Assembly (NCBI GenBank): GCA_020247055.1
Contig: JADCJL010000118.1
Span: 1 to 60,739 of the forward strand
Direction of reading: 5' to 3'
Length of the DNA: 60,739 bases
Source: Acidobacteriaceae bacterium
Lineage (GTDB): Bacteria > Acidobacteriota > Terriglobia > Bryobacterales > Bryobacteraceae
Below the pieces are notes generated by a model. It was not told the origin of the DNA. It saw only the letters and a program-made list of their open reading frames with translations, and ran no database searches. The translations under genes were made by a program, and so were the position numbers. Within the stretch, counting starts at the first letter, position 1. The number at the start of each line of letters is the position of its first letter. Shown here in pieces: positions 39,066-50,674 of the stretch.

Positions 39066-39215
39066 ACCGTCCTGCTTTCTTCACTTTGGCGGCTTCCCGG
39101 TTTGTTTTCCACAGGTTTTCGACAGAAAATCAACAGCACTTCCACTGTCCCGCCTGGCCGCTAAATAGTTGATAAAAAAGGACTTATTTCCTCGAAAAAA
39201 GGAGGAAGTTTTTAC

Positions 39216-39244
39216 TTGACTCTCGCCCCGCGCCGCCGTAACAT
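39216..39244 (+). promoter_or_regulatory. Strong sigma-70 promoter with AT-rich upstream element
   Basis: TTGACT (39216-39221) and TAACAT (39239-39244) with a 17-base spacer. The 50 bases before it (about 39165-39215) are markedly AT-rich with several A and T runs, in contrast to the GC-rich surroundings, as expected for an UP element. An inverted repeat CCAATC/GATTGG (39245-39250 and 39259-39264) straddles the expected start at about 39251 and could be an operator. Confidence 0.7.
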
Positions 39245-39250
39245 CCAATC

Positions 39251-39366
39251 AAACACAGGATTGGCGGCATTGCGATGCCATCGAGCCTGATTCTCCCAAA
39301 ACATCCCGGCGGCAATCCCGCCGGTTTTGTCCAACGGCCCCGGGTGATAGCGGGGCCGTTGGTTTT
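39251..39366 (+). ncRNA. Candidate small structured RNA, about 115 nt
   Basis: A complete transcription unit of non-coding appearance lies in the 341-base gap between the DUF6599-like and DUF3299 genes. Behind the promoter come hairpins GGCAT/ATGCC (39266-39279), CAAAA plus CCGGCGG paired with CCGCCGG plus TTTTG (39297-39329), and a perfect 11-bp terminator stem (39331-39362) followed by TTTT. No open frame of note is present. It could be a trans-acting small RNA, or a leader that controls the lipoprotein gene starting at 39407. It does not show the conserved SRP, tmRNA or RNase P cores. Acidobacterial RNA motifs such as Acido-1 should be compared. Confidence 0.6.
39331..39366 (+). terminator. 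Rho-independent terminator with perfect 11-bp stem
   Basis: CCAACGGCCCC (39331-39341) pairs without mismatch with GGGGCCGTTGG (39352-39362), loop of 10 bases, then TTTT. It lies 40 bases before the lipoprotein start. Confidence 0.88.
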
Positions 39367-39406
39367 CGCGCCCGCCACCCTCTGGCGATACGATAGGGGG
39401 TAGCCC

Positions 39407-39943
39407 ATGCAGCGTCGATCTCTTCTCCTCACCACGGTTGCCGCTCTGGCCGGTTGCGGTCCTAAATTGACTCCCGTTCCGGCCGCCGACGACCCGGCGC
39501 CCCCCCGCAAGATCCACGTCCCCCGGGCGGCAGCGCCCGCCCCGCCCCCCGACGCCCCTGCCGCCGCCGGCGACAAAGGCTTCGCCGAGATCACCTGGGC
39601 CATGCTCCGCGGTCTCGATACCCGCACCGGCCAGGCCAGCCCCCTCCTCGAACTCGCCGCCGGCACCGACGTCAAAATCGCCGGCTACATGGTCCCCTTC
39701 GACGACGGCTTCGAGGAGGCCATCGAATTCCTCGTCGTCCCCACCGCCGGCGCCTGCGTCCACACCCCGGCCCCGCCCGCCAACCAGATCGTCTACGCCT
39801 CCATGGTCACCGGCCGCCCCGCCAAGGTCGAACTCCTCTACAGCGTCTGGGTCTGCGGCCGCCTCGAAATCGGCTCCACCGACAGCCCCTACGGCCAGGC
39901 CGGCTTCAAACTCGCTACCGTCAAGGTCGAACGCCGCGCCTAG
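39407..39943 (+). CDS. DUF3299 lipoprotein
   Basis: A 178-residue probable lipoprotein: the N-terminus MQRRSLLLTTVAALAGC ends in a lipobox with cysteine 17. A Pro/Ala-rich linker leads to a DUF3299 domain with the family stretches VKIAGYMVPFDDG, EFLVVPTAGACVHTP and PPANQIVYASM. The domain is found in periplasmic proteins of unknown role, often near transport genes. AGGGGG precedes ATG 39407. The stop interlocks with the esterase stop on the other strand at 39940-39943. Confidence 0.85.
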   Translation: MQRRSLLLTTVAALAGCGPKLTPVPAADDPAPPRKIHVPRAAAPAPPPDAPAAAGDKGFAEITWAMLRGLDTRTGQASPLLELAAGTDVKIAGYMVPFDDGFEEAIEFLVVPTAGACVHTPAPPANQIVYASMVTGRPAKVELLYSVWVCGRLEIGSTDSPYGQAGFKLATVKVERRA

Positions 39944-41091
39944 CTCTTCAGCCAGCGGTCAAACCACGCGAAGGCGTCCTTCTGCATCTCGAGGTCAAAC
40001 TTGTGCGGACCCGGATAGAAGTTCGCCTTGTACCGGTCCGCCGCCCCGGCTTTCCTGTACACCTCGGCCAAAATCCGGTCGGCCCGCTGCATCTCCGGCA
40101 GCGTAAATAGCGCATCGTCGCTGTTGTTCAGCACCAGCACCGGGTTCGGCGCCGCCAGCCCCAGGATCTCCGGGTAATCGAGGTCCTTCGGCAGACCCGG
40201 AACGTAGCACATCCACGTATGCGTGTAGCACTTATTCAGCAGGTAGTCCCGCCACGTCGTCATCATCCCGGCGCAGCAGGCGCAGCGGATGCGCTCATCG
40301 GCCCCCGCCAGCATCACCGTCCGCAGCCCCCCGCCCGACAGCCCGGCGCACCCCAGCCGCGTCGCGTCCACGTCCGGCCGCGACGCCAGATAGTCCAGCG
40401 CCCGCTGGTCGTCGTGCACAAACACCCCGGGCCAGGTCAGCCCGGCCGAAAACAGGCTCTTCGCCACTAAGTGCTCATGCCCGCCCGCCCAGGTGTTGTA
40501 TTTCGTAATCTCCTCTTCCGACTCCGGGTTACTCTCCACCATGTTATTCCGGATGTTACCCGGCACATCGCCCCACCGCACCCGCCGCGAGCCAAACGTG
40601 AACGTATCATGGATCACCACCACATAACCCCGCCGCGCCAGCTCGTTCGCCCACGCCACGCCTCCGTAGTAGCGCTCCTGATGCCGGATCATCAGCGGAT
40701 GCGGGTCTTTTGAAATCCGCGTGATCTTTCGCACGCCAAAATACTTATTGCCGCCGTGGTCGTGCAGCCCCACAATTCCCGGCAACTTACCCGTCGCCTT
40801 AGCCGGCTTCAGCACCAGCGCCTCGGTCGGCGGCCCATACGGCAGCTGCCACTTCAGGTGCTCAATGTGCAGCCCGTCAAACTCGAGCCGGTGCTCCACC
40901 ACCGGCCGCGGCGCCAGGGGCGGGGCAGGGGAGACCAGCGCCTCGTGCAGGCGCGCCCGCGCCGCCGGCCGCCACGCGTGCACGTCCTGAAACACGGGCT
41001 GCCGAAAAGAAAGTCGGGGCGGGTCGGGAACGCTCGCGGCGGCCCATTCGCCGTAAGCGCCGAGCATATTCAAAGCCATGGCTTGGATCAT
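39940..41091 (-). CDS. Alpha/beta-hydrolase (acetyl-esterase / DLH family)
   Basis: A 383-residue esterase-type alpha/beta-hydrolase. The oxyanion region is GIVGLHDHGGNKYFG (about 134-148), the nucleophile elbow is CAGLSGGGLRT (Ser near 250), and the terminal GPHKF supplies the catalytic histidine. There is no clear signal peptide; the N-terminus MIQAMALNMLGAYGEWAAA is weakly hydrophobic. It resembles the large acetylxylan-esterase-like group of Planctomycetes and Acidobacteria. It is divergent from the DsbD-type gene, 44 bases between starts. Confidence 0.8.
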   Translation of the reverse strand: MIQAMALNMLGAYGEWAAASVPDPPRLSFRQPVFQDVHAWRPAARARLHEALVSPAPPLAPRPVVEHRLEFDGLHIEHLKWQLPYGPPTEALVLKPAKATGKLPGIVGLHDHGGNKYFGVRKITRISKDPHPLMIRHQERYYGGVAWANELARRGYVVVIHDTFTFGSRRVRWGDVPGNIRNNMVESNPESEEEITKYNTWAGGHEHLVAKSLFSAGLTWPGVFVHDDQRALDYLASRPDVDATRLGCAGLSGGGLRTVMLAGADERIRCACCAGMMTTWRDYLLNKCYTHTWMCYVPGLPKDLDYPEILGLAAPNPVLVLNNSDDALFTLPEMQRADRILAEVYRKAGAADRYKANFYPGPHKFDLEMQKDAFAWFDRWLKS

Positions 41092-41135
41092 ATCGTAACT
41101 GGGCTCCGGAGATGAGACAATGACGAAAAACCAAC

Positions 41136-42946
41136 ATGCGCGCTCTCTGGCTCTCTCTGCTCGCTGCCTCGCTCTGGGGCCAATCTCCGACTCCCGTGCA
41201 ATGGACGGTTACCGCCACCGCCGCCAAAGCCGAAGCGGGCGCTCCCGTCCGCCTGCAGGCCAAGGCCGTCATCGAGCCCGGCTGGCATCTTTACTCCGTC
41301 ACCTCCCCGGTCACCGCCACCGCCACGAAATTCACCCCGCCCTTCTCCCTCGCGCGAACCCTCCAGAAAAAGGTGGAAGCCAAGTTCGACCCCGTCGCCG
41401 CCGCCACCACCGAAAGCTACGAAGGCTCGGCGATCTTCTATCTCGACGGCGTCCTCGGCGAGCAGACCAAGGACCTCGAACTCGTCATCCGCGCCAGCGC
41501 CTGTAACGATAAGCTGTGCCTGCCGCCGCGCCGCCGCTCCTTCCCGGTCACGCTCACCGTCGGCACCGTCGAAACTGCCATCCCCGATGGCTTCGTCGTC
41601 GCCGCCCCCTCCACGCCCGCTCCCGCTACCCCCGCCCCGCCCCCCGCCGCCGCGCCCGCCGCCCAGCCCCTGGCCAGCTTCCTCCTCATCGCCTTCGGCC
41701 TCGGCCTCGCCGCCGTTTTCACCCCCTGCGTCTTTCCGATGATCCCCTTCACCCTCTCCTACTTCATCGGCCAGGGCGACCGGAAGGGCTCCTTCGGCCA
41801 GGCCGTCGTCTTCTGTCTCGGCATCATCGTCCTGTTCACCAGTCTTGGCTTCGTTTTGTCCGCCGCGCTCGGCCCCTTCGCCGTCGTGCAGTTGAGCGCC
41901 AACCCCTACGTCAATCTCGGCATCGCGGCGGTCTTCTTCGCCTTCGCCCTCTCCATGCTCGGCGCCTTTGAAATCATGCTGCCGTCCAGCCTCCTCACCC
42001 GGCTCAACCAGGCCTCCGAGGGCGGCGGCTACCTCGGCTCCCTGCTCATGGGCCTCACCTTCTCGCTCACCTCGTTCGCCTGCGTCGGGCCCTTCGTCGG
42101 CACGCTCCTCGCCGCTTCCGTGCAGGGCGACAAACTCCAGCCGGTCCTCGGCATGGCCTTTTTCGCCTCCGGACTCGCCGCCCCGTTCTTTCTGCTCGCC
42201 CTCTTCCCCTCTTATCTCAAGAAACTGCCCCGCAGCGGCGTCTGGATGATGCGCGTCAAAGTCGTGATGGCCTTCCTCATCCTGGCCGCCATGCTGAAGT
42301 ACCTCGCCAACGTCGACGCCGTCTGGCAGCTCGATCTGCTCACCCGCGAACGCTTTCTCGCCGCCTGGATGATCCTGTTCGCCGCCCCGGCCGCCTACCT
42401 GCTCGGCTGGCTCCGCCTTGAAGGCATCCAGCCGGACCAGGACGTCACCATCCCGCGCCTCCTCCTCGGCCTACTCCTGCTCAGCTTCTCGCTCAGCCTC
42501 TGGCCCGGCATGACCGGCGCGCCGCTCGGCGAACTCGATGCCTATGTCCCGCTCGCCAAACGGTCCACCGCCTCCTCCGGCAGCGGCGGTTACGCCGCCC
42601 TCCCCTGGAAGAAGAACGACCTCGCCGGCGCTCTCGCCCAAGCCAAAGCCGAAGGCAAGCAGGTCTTCGTCAACTTCACCGGCTACGCCTGCACCAACTG
42701 CCACTGGATGAAGGCCAACATGTTCCCGCTGCCCGAAATCGCCGCGGCGCTCGGCAAATACATCCTGGTCGAACTCTACACCGACGGCACCGACGCCGCC
42801 TCCGAACAGAACCAAAAGCTCCAGGAGGCCCGCTTCGCCACCGTCGCCATCCCCTACTACGTCATCCTCGACGCGGACGAAAAGACGGTCCGCTCCTTCC
42901 CCGGTCTCACCAAAAATCCCAAGGAATTCCTCCAATTTCTGGCGCC

Positions 42947-42950
<4 letters not shown>
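41136..42950 (+). CDS. Thiol:disulfide interchange protein DsbD-like
   Basis: A 604-residue membrane reductase that carries electrons from cytoplasmic thioredoxin to the periplasm. A signal peptide is followed by an N-terminal DsbD-alpha-like domain containing the cysteine pair region CNDKLCLPP. The eight-helix core has the membrane cysteines C198 (TPCVFP) and C316 (FACVGP). The C-terminal thioredoxin-like domain has C519 and C522 (GYACTNCHW). Domain order and length match DsbD. Its last codon overlaps the M28 peptidase start (ATGA). Confidence 0.9.
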
Positions 42951-44973
<2,023 letters not shown>

Positions 44974-44977
<4 letters not shown>

Positions 44978-46278
44978 CCAAGCAGCGCCGCAATCGCGTC
45001 CGCGTCGTTCGGAACCACCGTGGGTTTGTTGCCAAACGTGGACGTGAGCGGCTCGCCGTGCGGGCCCTTCAAAACACCGGTGTGGTAGTGGTAAATGTAA
45101 TCCGGGTCCTTCAGCACGTTGCCCGTCAACACCGCCACCACATCGGCATCCGCCCGCATCACCCCGGCGGCTACCAGTTTCTTAATACCGGCGAGCGTCG
45201 CGGCCGAAGCCGGTTCGCAGCCAATCCCGCAGGCGCCAATCACCGCCTTGGCGTCGGCAATCTCCTGCTCGCTCGCCCGTTCCACCACCCCGCCCGAAGT
45301 TTCGATCTCCAGCAGCGCCTTCGGATAACTCACCGGATCGCCAATCTTAATCGCCGTCGCCAGCGTCTCCGGTTTCTTTACCGTCGGAAAGTGGTCCTTA
45401 TCCGCCTGCCGGACATAATCGTAAAAGGGCGCCGACCCGGCCGCCTGCACCACCGCCAGCCGCGGCAGCTTATCAATCAGCCCTAAGTCGAGTAACTCCC
45501 GCAGCCCCTTGCCAAACGCGCTGACGTTGCCTAAGTTTCCGCCCGGCAGCACCACCCAATCCGGCACCTGCCAATCGCGCTGATCAAGCATCTCAATCAC
45601 AATCGACTTCTGGCCCTCAATCCGGAACGGATTCACCGAATTCAGCAGATAAATGCCCAGCCGGTCGGCCAGCACCCGCACCAGCGCCAGAATCTGGTCA
45701 AAGTTCGCCTCCACCTGTAGCGTCCGCGCCCCGTAGTCGAGCGCCTGCGACAGTTTCCCAAAGGCGATATTGCCGTTGGGGATGAAGATAATCGGATCCA
45801 GCCCCGAAGTCGCTGCGTAAGCAGCCATCGACGCCGACGTATTGCCCGTCGATACGCAAGCCACCCGCCGCATCCCCAGCCGCTTGGCCTGCGTCGCCCC
45901 GCACGTCATGCCGTTGTCTTTGAAGCTACCGGTCGGGTTGAAGCCCTGGTGCTTGAAGACGACGTTGTCGAGCCCGGCGTATGCCGCCGCCTTGGCGCCG
46001 GCGAGCAGCGGCGTGTTGCCCTCGCGCAGCGTTACCACGTGCTCAAAACCGTCAAACAGGTCGAGCATCTCCCGGTAGCGCCACACGCCGGAAACATCGA
46101 GCGGCGCGTTCGATAGCCGGCGCTGCCGCCACAACTGCTTCCAGCCGGCAGCGGCGGTGCGGTCGTAGTCGATTTTGGCTTCGAGCAGCCCGTCGCAGCG
46201 GGTACAGGCGTAGAGCACTTCGGTCGAAGCATATTCGGCCCGGCAGGAGGGGTTGAAACAGACAAGACGCGAGGACAT
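44974..46278 (-). CDS. thrC: Threonine synthase
   Basis: Converts O-phosphohomoserine to threonine with PLP. From ATG 46278 the protein has 434 residues; a longer frame upstream gives unrelated sequence. The N-terminal zinc-ribbon-like CFNPSCRAEY and CTRCDG, the PLP lysine region FNPTGSFKDNGMT and the phosphate-binding ACVSTGNTSASMAAYA are typical of the bacterial short class. It is the last gene of the his operon, 10 bases after hisA; thrC joining a his operon is unusual. Confidence 0.93.
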
Positions 46279-46288
46279 GAAGAGGTTC

Positions 46289-46990
46289 CTATAACATTTT
46301 CCGGAGGTCGTCGAGCGAAAGACGGCCCGTGTAGATCGCCATGCCGAGCGCGGCATGGACGTTCATCGCCTGCAGTGCCCGCACGTCGTCGAGCGTGGTC
46401 ACCCCGCCCGCCGCCGTCAGTTCGTGCTCGGGGCTCATGGCGGCCCGCAACCGCCGGAACCAGTCGAGGTCCGTGCCCTGCATCATGCCCTCTTTGTCCA
46501 CATAAGTGCACAGAAAGCCGCTGCAGTAAGGCTCGAGCTGACTCACTAACTCCTCCGCCGTAAAGTTCAGCGATTCAGTCCAGCCCTTTACGGTAATCCG
46601 GCCGCCCTTCGAGTCCATGGCGATCAGCAGCTTGTCCTGCCCCACGGCCGCCACCATCTCCGACAGCAGCGCATGGTTGGGCCCGTCCGCCCGGAAGGCC
46701 GACGTGCCGACAATCACGCGGTGGGCGCCTTGTTCCACCAGCTTTTCCGCCCGCTCCGGCGTCCGCACCCCGCCGCCCACCCGGCACCGGGCCCGGGCGC
46801 ACAGCGTTTCGACAATCGCATCGTTCTCCCCGCGGCCCAGCGCCGCGTCGAGATCGATCACCTGAATCTCGGGAAATCCGGCGAACCGCTGAAGCATCAC
46901 CTCCGGCGCATCGCCCTCGAGCGCCTTCTCTTTTCCTTGCACCAGTTGGACGACCTTGCCGTCCATCAGATCAATACAGGGTAAAATCAT
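46289..46990 (-). CDS. hisA: ProFAR isomerase
   Basis: The barrel enzyme that opens the ribose of ProFAR to PRFAR in histidine synthesis. From ATG 46990 it has 233 residues; upstream in-frame sequence belongs to hisF. Catalytic aspartates lie in [13 protein letters not shown] and in [13 protein letters not shown]; phosphate-binding loops are GGGVRTPE and [10 protein letters not shown]. The start overlaps the hisF stop by 4 bases. Confidence 0.94.
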   Translation of the reverse strand: MILPCIDLMDGKVVQLVQGKEKALEGDAPEVMLQRFAGFPEIQVIDLDAALGRGENDAIVETLCARARCRVGGGVRTPERAEKLVEQGAHRVIVGTSAFRADGPNHALLSEMVAAVGQDKLLIAMDSKGGRITVKGWTESLNFTAEELVSQLEPYCSGFLCTYVDKEGMMQGTDLDWFRRLRAAMSPEHELTAAGGVTTLDDVRALQAMNVHAALGMAIYTGRLSLDDLRKML

Positions 46991-47754
46991 TGGGTTCTCC
47001 GGACGACAATGCCGCGCTTGTCGAGAAACTCTTTCAGGTCGTCGACGGTGTAGGTGCCGGAGTGGAAGATACTGGCCGCCAGCGCCGCGTCGGCCTCGCC
47101 CTCGGTCAGGACTTTGAGAAAGTGTTCGGGCTTGCCCGCGCCGCCGCTCGCGATCACGGGAATGCGCGTCGCCCGCGAAACCGCCGCCGTCAACTCGCAA
47201 TCGAAGCCGTCCTGCACCCCGTCGGTATCCATTGACGTCAGCAGAATCTCTCCGGCGCCTAACTCCATGCCCCGGGCCGCCCACGCCACCGCGTCCATGC
47301 CTTCGTCTACCCGTCCGCCCTTGGTGAACACGTTCCAGCCGCCGCCGCCCGCCCGCCGCCGGGCGTCGATGGCCAGCACCACCGCCTGCGCCCCGAACTC
47401 GTTCGACAGCAGCGTAATCAAGTGCGGGTCGCGCACCGCCGCCGTGTTCACGCTCACCTTATCTGCCCCGGCCATCAGAATCTTGCGCGCATCGACTATC
47501 GACCGGATGCCGCCCCCCACCGTCAGCGGAATAAACACCTTCTGCGCCGTCCGCGCCACCACATCCACCATCGTGTTCCGCTCGTCCGAAGAGGCTGTAA
47601 TGTCGAGAAATACAAGCTCATCGGCCCCCTGCGCGTTGTAGCGCTCGGAGAGTTCCACCGGGTCGCCCGCGTCTTTCAAGTTGACGAAGTTAATGCCCTT
47701 GACCACCCGGCCGGCGGTGACGTCAAGGCAGGGAATAATGCGTTTTGCCAGCAT
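46987..47754 (-). CDS. hisF: Imidazole glycerol phosphate synthase, cyclase subunit
   Basis: Closes the imidazole ring using ammonia from HisH. From ATG 47754 it has 255 residues, the usual length. The catalytic aspartate lies in [15 protein letters not shown] and the second in VLAIDARR. The family loops [10 protein letters not shown] and [12 protein letters not shown] bind phosphate. It lies 4 bases after hisH and overlaps hisA by 4. Confidence 0.96.
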   Translation of the reverse strand: MLAKRIIPCLDVTAGRVVKGINFVNLKDAGDPVELSERYNAQGADELVFLDITASSDERNTMVDVVARTAQKVFIPLTVGGGIRSIVDARKILMAGADKVSVNTAAVRDPHLITLLSNEFGAQAVVLAIDARRRAGGGGWNVFTKGGRVDEGMDAVAWAARGMELGAGEILLTSMDTDGVQDGFDCELTAAVSRATRIPVIASGGAGKPEHFLKVLTEGEADAALAASIFHSGTYTVDDLKEFLDKRGIVVRRTQ

Positions 47755-47758
47755 GGTG

Positions 47759-48358
47759 TCAAAGGTCCACGAAGTTTTTAACAATTTGTAACCCCAACGC
47801 GCCCGACTTCTCCGGGTGGAACTGAACCCCGTAGACGTTCTCGTGCTCGAGCACGGCGGTAAACGGCTCGGAGTAGATGCAGGTCGCCGCGGCGTATTCG
47901 TGCGCCGGAACGTAGTAACTATGAGCGAAGTAGAGATAGGGCCGCGGCGGCAAGTTCCGCAACAGGCGCGAACCGGCCCGGACCTCCAATTCGTTCCAAC
48001 CCATGTGCGGCACCCGCGCATCGTCGGGAAAACGCCTCACCTTGCCCGCGAATAGCCCTAGGCCCTCGAGGTCCGGTGCCTCTTCGCTCGCCTCGAACAT
48101 CGCCTGCAGTCCCAGGCAAATGCCCAGAAACGGGACGCCCTGCGCAATCCGCATCAGCAGCGGCTTCCGGACCCGCATCGCATCGAGCGAACGCACCATC
48201 TGCCCGAAGTGCCCCACGCCCGGCAGAATAATCTTTTCGGCCGCCAGCAACCCTTCGGCGTCGTCCACCAGTTCGTACTGCGCCCCGATCGCCCCCAGCG
48301 TATTCAGCACACTCCGCAGGTTGCCGGCGCCGTAATCGAAGACCACCACCTTGCTCAT
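47759..48358 (-). CDS. hisH: Imidazole glycerol phosphate synthase, glutaminase subunit
   Basis: A class I glutamine amidotransferase that feeds ammonia to HisF. From ATG 48358 it has 199 residues. The opening [14 protein letters not shown] is typical, the nucleophile is C81 in FLGICLGLQ, and the catalytic His and Glu lie in [11 protein letters not shown] near the end. The start overlaps the hisB stop by 4 bases. Confidence 0.96.
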   Translation of the reverse strand: MSKVVVFDYGAGNLRSVLNTLGAIGAQYELVDDAEGLLAAEKIILPGVGHFGQMVRSLDAMRVRKPLLMRIAQGVPFLGICLGLQAMFEASEEAPDLEGLGLFAGKVRRFPDDARVPHMGWNELEVRAGSRLLRNLPPRPYLYFAHSYYVPAHEYAAATCIYSEPFTAVLEHENVYGVQFHPEKSGALGLQIVKNFVDL

Positions 48359-48957
48359 GCTTTGGTTCCTTCGAGTAAGCCCTTGGTGGAGGGCAGCTGA
48401 TCCTTCAGGCGAGCGTCTTTCGAAGTGGCGAACTTCATCGCCCGCGCAAAGCACTTGAAGATACTTTCGAGCTTGTGATGATTGCTGCGCCCGTACAGTA
48501 CCTTACAGTGCACATTGGCCCCGGCGTGCACGGCAAAACCGTCAAAGAAATCGTGCACTAACTCGGTTTGTAAGTCGCCCACCAGCCGGACCTTTACTAA
48601 GTCCGCGTAAACCAGCGCCGGCCGCCCGCCCAGATCCACCGCCACCACCGACAGCGTCTCATCCATCGGCATCACGAAGTAGCCGGCCCGGTTGATCCCC
48701 TTCCGGTCGCCGAGCGCCTGCGCAAACAGCTGCCCGAGCGCGATGCCCACGTCTTCCACGGTATGGTGCTGATCCACGTCGAGATCGCCCGTGGCCGTCA
48801 GTTCGAGGTCGAACCCCCCGTGCTTGGTGAACAGCTCGAGCATGTGATCGAAGAAGCGAATGCCGGTAGAGATCTGATACCGGCCCTTGCCTTCGATCTT
48901 CAGTTTTCCGCGGATCTGCGTCTCTTTGGTAATCCGTTCGACGGTTGCGGTTCTCAT
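48355..48957 (-). CDS. hisB: Imidazoleglycerol-phosphate dehydratase
   Basis: Dehydrates IGP to imidazole-acetol phosphate. The 200-residue protein is the monofunctional form (no HisN phosphatase domain). The two metal-binding repeats are visible as [11 protein letters not shown] with [16 protein letters not shown], and later [16 protein letters not shown] with [10 protein letters not shown]. It overlaps both neighbours by 4 bases. Because it is monofunctional, the pathway needs a separate histidinol-phosphatase. Confidence 0.96.
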   Translation of the reverse strand: MRTATVERITKETQIRGKLKIEGKGRYQISTGIRFFDHMLELFTKHGGFDLELTATGDLDVDQHHTVEDVGIALGQLFAQALGDRKGINRAGYFVMPMDETLSVVAVDLGGRPALVYADLVKVRLVGDLQTELVHDFFDGFAVHAGANVHCKVLYGRSNHHKLESIFKCFARAMKFATSKDARLKDQLPSTKGLLEGTKA

Positions 48958-49619
48958 AAGCTCTCGAGTGCTCCAGCGAGGTCGTTAATGCTCGGGATCA
49001 ATGCCTGGGCCCCTTCGGCCAGCAGCAGGGCGCCCGTATCCCCGTGGCCGATCCCGATAAACGGCACCCCGGCCAATTTCGCGCTGCGCGCATCGTCTAC
49101 CGTGTCGCCAATGTAATAGAAGCGTTCGCCTGGAAACTCGGACATGATGCGCAGCATCCCCTCCGGATCCGGCTTGCCGTACTGGACATCATCGGCGCCG
49201 ACGACGGGTGCAAACTTCAGGCCCGCGGCGAATCGGTCAAGTGTCATCTGCGCCTCGGCCCGTTCTCGGCCGGTGAAGATGGAAAAGGCGTATCGTTCGG
49301 CCAGGCTTTCAAGCACCCCGGGCCGCGCAATCCACTGCTCCCGCTGCATCAGCCCCCCGTCTCCGTCGCCAAAGAAGATCTTCTGGAAGTAGTCCACCAC
49401 CACGGGATACTCGACTTCGACTCCTAAGTCCCGCGCGATCTTCTGGGATAACTGCCAGTCGTTATTCCAGCCGCCGGCGTTTTTATACTCCTGAATCCGG
49501 CTCCGGGCGATGGTCTGCCCCGTGAAATGCTGCACCGTGCGGACGATAGTTTCGCGATAGGACTCGGTGACGTCAACCAGCACCCCGTCCATATCAAAGA
49601 TGATCATTTCTTGCGCCAC
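48954..49619 (-). CDS. HAD-superfamily hydrolase in the his operon, candidate histidinol-phosphatase
   Basis: A 221-residue HAD hydrolase of subfamily IA. Motif I is FDMDGV with D9 and D11, motif II is the threonine of IFTGRE, motif III the lysine of YGKPDP and motif IV GDTVDDA. It lies between hisC and hisB, overlapping both (16 and 4 bases). Since HisB lacks the phosphatase domain and no other candidate is in the operon, it probably removes phosphate from histidinol phosphate. This is inferred from position; related HAD proteins are known to be fused with or adjacent to his genes. Confidence 0.8.
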   Translation of the reverse strand: MAQEMIIFDMDGVLVDVTESYRETIVRTVQHFTGQTIARSRIQEYKNAGGWNNDWQLSQKIARDLGVEVEYPVVVDYFQKIFFGDGDGGLMQREQWIARPGVLESLAERYAFSIFTGRERAEAQMTLDRFAAGLKFAPVVGADDVQYGKPDPEGMLRIMSEFPGERFYYIGDTVDDARSAKLAGVPFIGIGHGDTGALLLAEGAQALIPSINDLAGALESL

Positions 49620-50674
49620 AGCTCTTCCAACTCCTTGAGTAAGATGCGCATCTGCTGCCGCGTGCCCACCGTGATCCGGACGCAGCCGGCAATCTCGTAA
49701 CTGCGGTCGCGCACCAGTACGCCCCGCTCGCGCAGACCGTCCCGGATGGCTATCGCCCGGTCCCCCATCTGGGTCAGCACAAAGTTGCCCTGGCTTTTGA
49801 TGTAGGGAATGTTCAGCTTCTCGAGACCCACATACAGTAATTCCCGCGCCGCGAGCACCTCGCCCACATAGCGTTCAATAAACTGCGGGTCCCGAATCGC
49901 CGCCCGCGCTGCCAGCACGGCCAGCGAGTTCACCGAGTACGGGCTCTGCGCCTTGCGCAGCCAGTCGACGTTGGCCGCCTGCGTAAACAGGCAGCCGATC
50001 CGCAGCGCCGCCATGCCATAAACCTTGGAAAAGGTACGCGAGACGAACAGATTCGGAAACTCTTTCAGCATCCCGAGCGCCGTCACGCCCGAGAACTCGT
50101 AGTAGGCTTCGTCGATAAGCACGGCCGCGTGCGGCGCGCGCTTCAGAATCCGGACGATGCCGTCGAGATCAACGCCCGTGCCCGTAGGGTTGTTCGGGTT
50201 CGAGATCAGAATGGCCTTCGTGGTGGGTTGAATCGCCCCGAGCAACTCCTGCAGCGGAAAGCTCAGCGTCCCGGCGCGGTAGGCGATCTCGCGCACCTGC
50301 GCCCCGGCCACCTCGGCGTAGAACCGGTACATGGCGTAGGCCGGCTTCAGAATCAGTACCTCGTCCTCGTCATCGACGTAAGTGTTGATGAGGATCTGAA
50401 TCGCCTCGTCCGTCCCGTTGGTCAGGGCGAACTCATTCTCGGCGACTTTGAAGTAGGCGGCCAGTTCGCGCCGCGCGTCGTTGTATTCCGGGTAAACGGC
50501 CAGGTCGTTCTCAACCAGGTGTTCAACGAGAAACTGCGTAACTTTGGGCGAACAGCCGACCGTGTTTTCGTTAAAGTCCAGCCGGAGTTTTTCGCCGCGG
50601 CCACCCGTGGGCGGATGGTAGGGCGCCATCCGTTCGACGGCGGGGCGAGGACGGAGCTTGGAACTATTTGGCAC
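49604..50674 (-). CDS. hisC: Histidinol-phosphate aminotransferase
   Basis: A 356-residue fold-type I aminotransferase that makes histidinol phosphate. The PLP lysine is K217 in SRTFSKVYGM. Other family marks are RLDFNENTVG, ALTNGTDEAIQ, ISNPNNPTG and LIDEAYYEF. Length is normal. It starts inside the hisD end (11-base overlap) and ends inside the HAD gene (16 bases). Confidence 0.95.
   Translation of the reverse strand: MPNSSKLRPRPAVERMAPYHPPTGGRGEKLRLDFNENTVGCSPKVTQFLVEHLVENDLAVYPEYNDARRELAAYFKVAENEFALTNGTDEAIQILINTYVDDEDEVLILKPAYAMYRFYAEVAGAQVREIAYRAGTLSFPLQELLGAIQPTTKAILISNPNNPTGTGVDLDGIVRILKRAPHAAVLIDEAYYEFSGVTALGMLKEFPNLFVSRTFSKVYGMAALRIGCLFTQAANVDWLRKAQSPYSVNSLAVLAARAAIRDPQFIERYVGEVLAARELLYVGLEKLNIPYIKSQGNFVLTQMGDRAIAIRDGLRERGVLVRDRSYEIAGCVRITVGTRQQMRILLKELEELWRKK

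Noticed and set aside
39105-39125. Two DnaA-box-like 9-mers (TTTTCCACA, TTTTCGACA) beside an AT-rich stretch, resembling an origin
   Set aside because: Only two imperfect boxes, no dnaA or other origin genes nearby; the AT-rich part is better explained as an upstream element of the promoter at 39216.
46279-46356. Upstream extension of threonine synthase
   Set aside because: The extra residues read through the hisA end and do not resemble the family; the zinc-ribbon N-terminus begins at ATG 46278.
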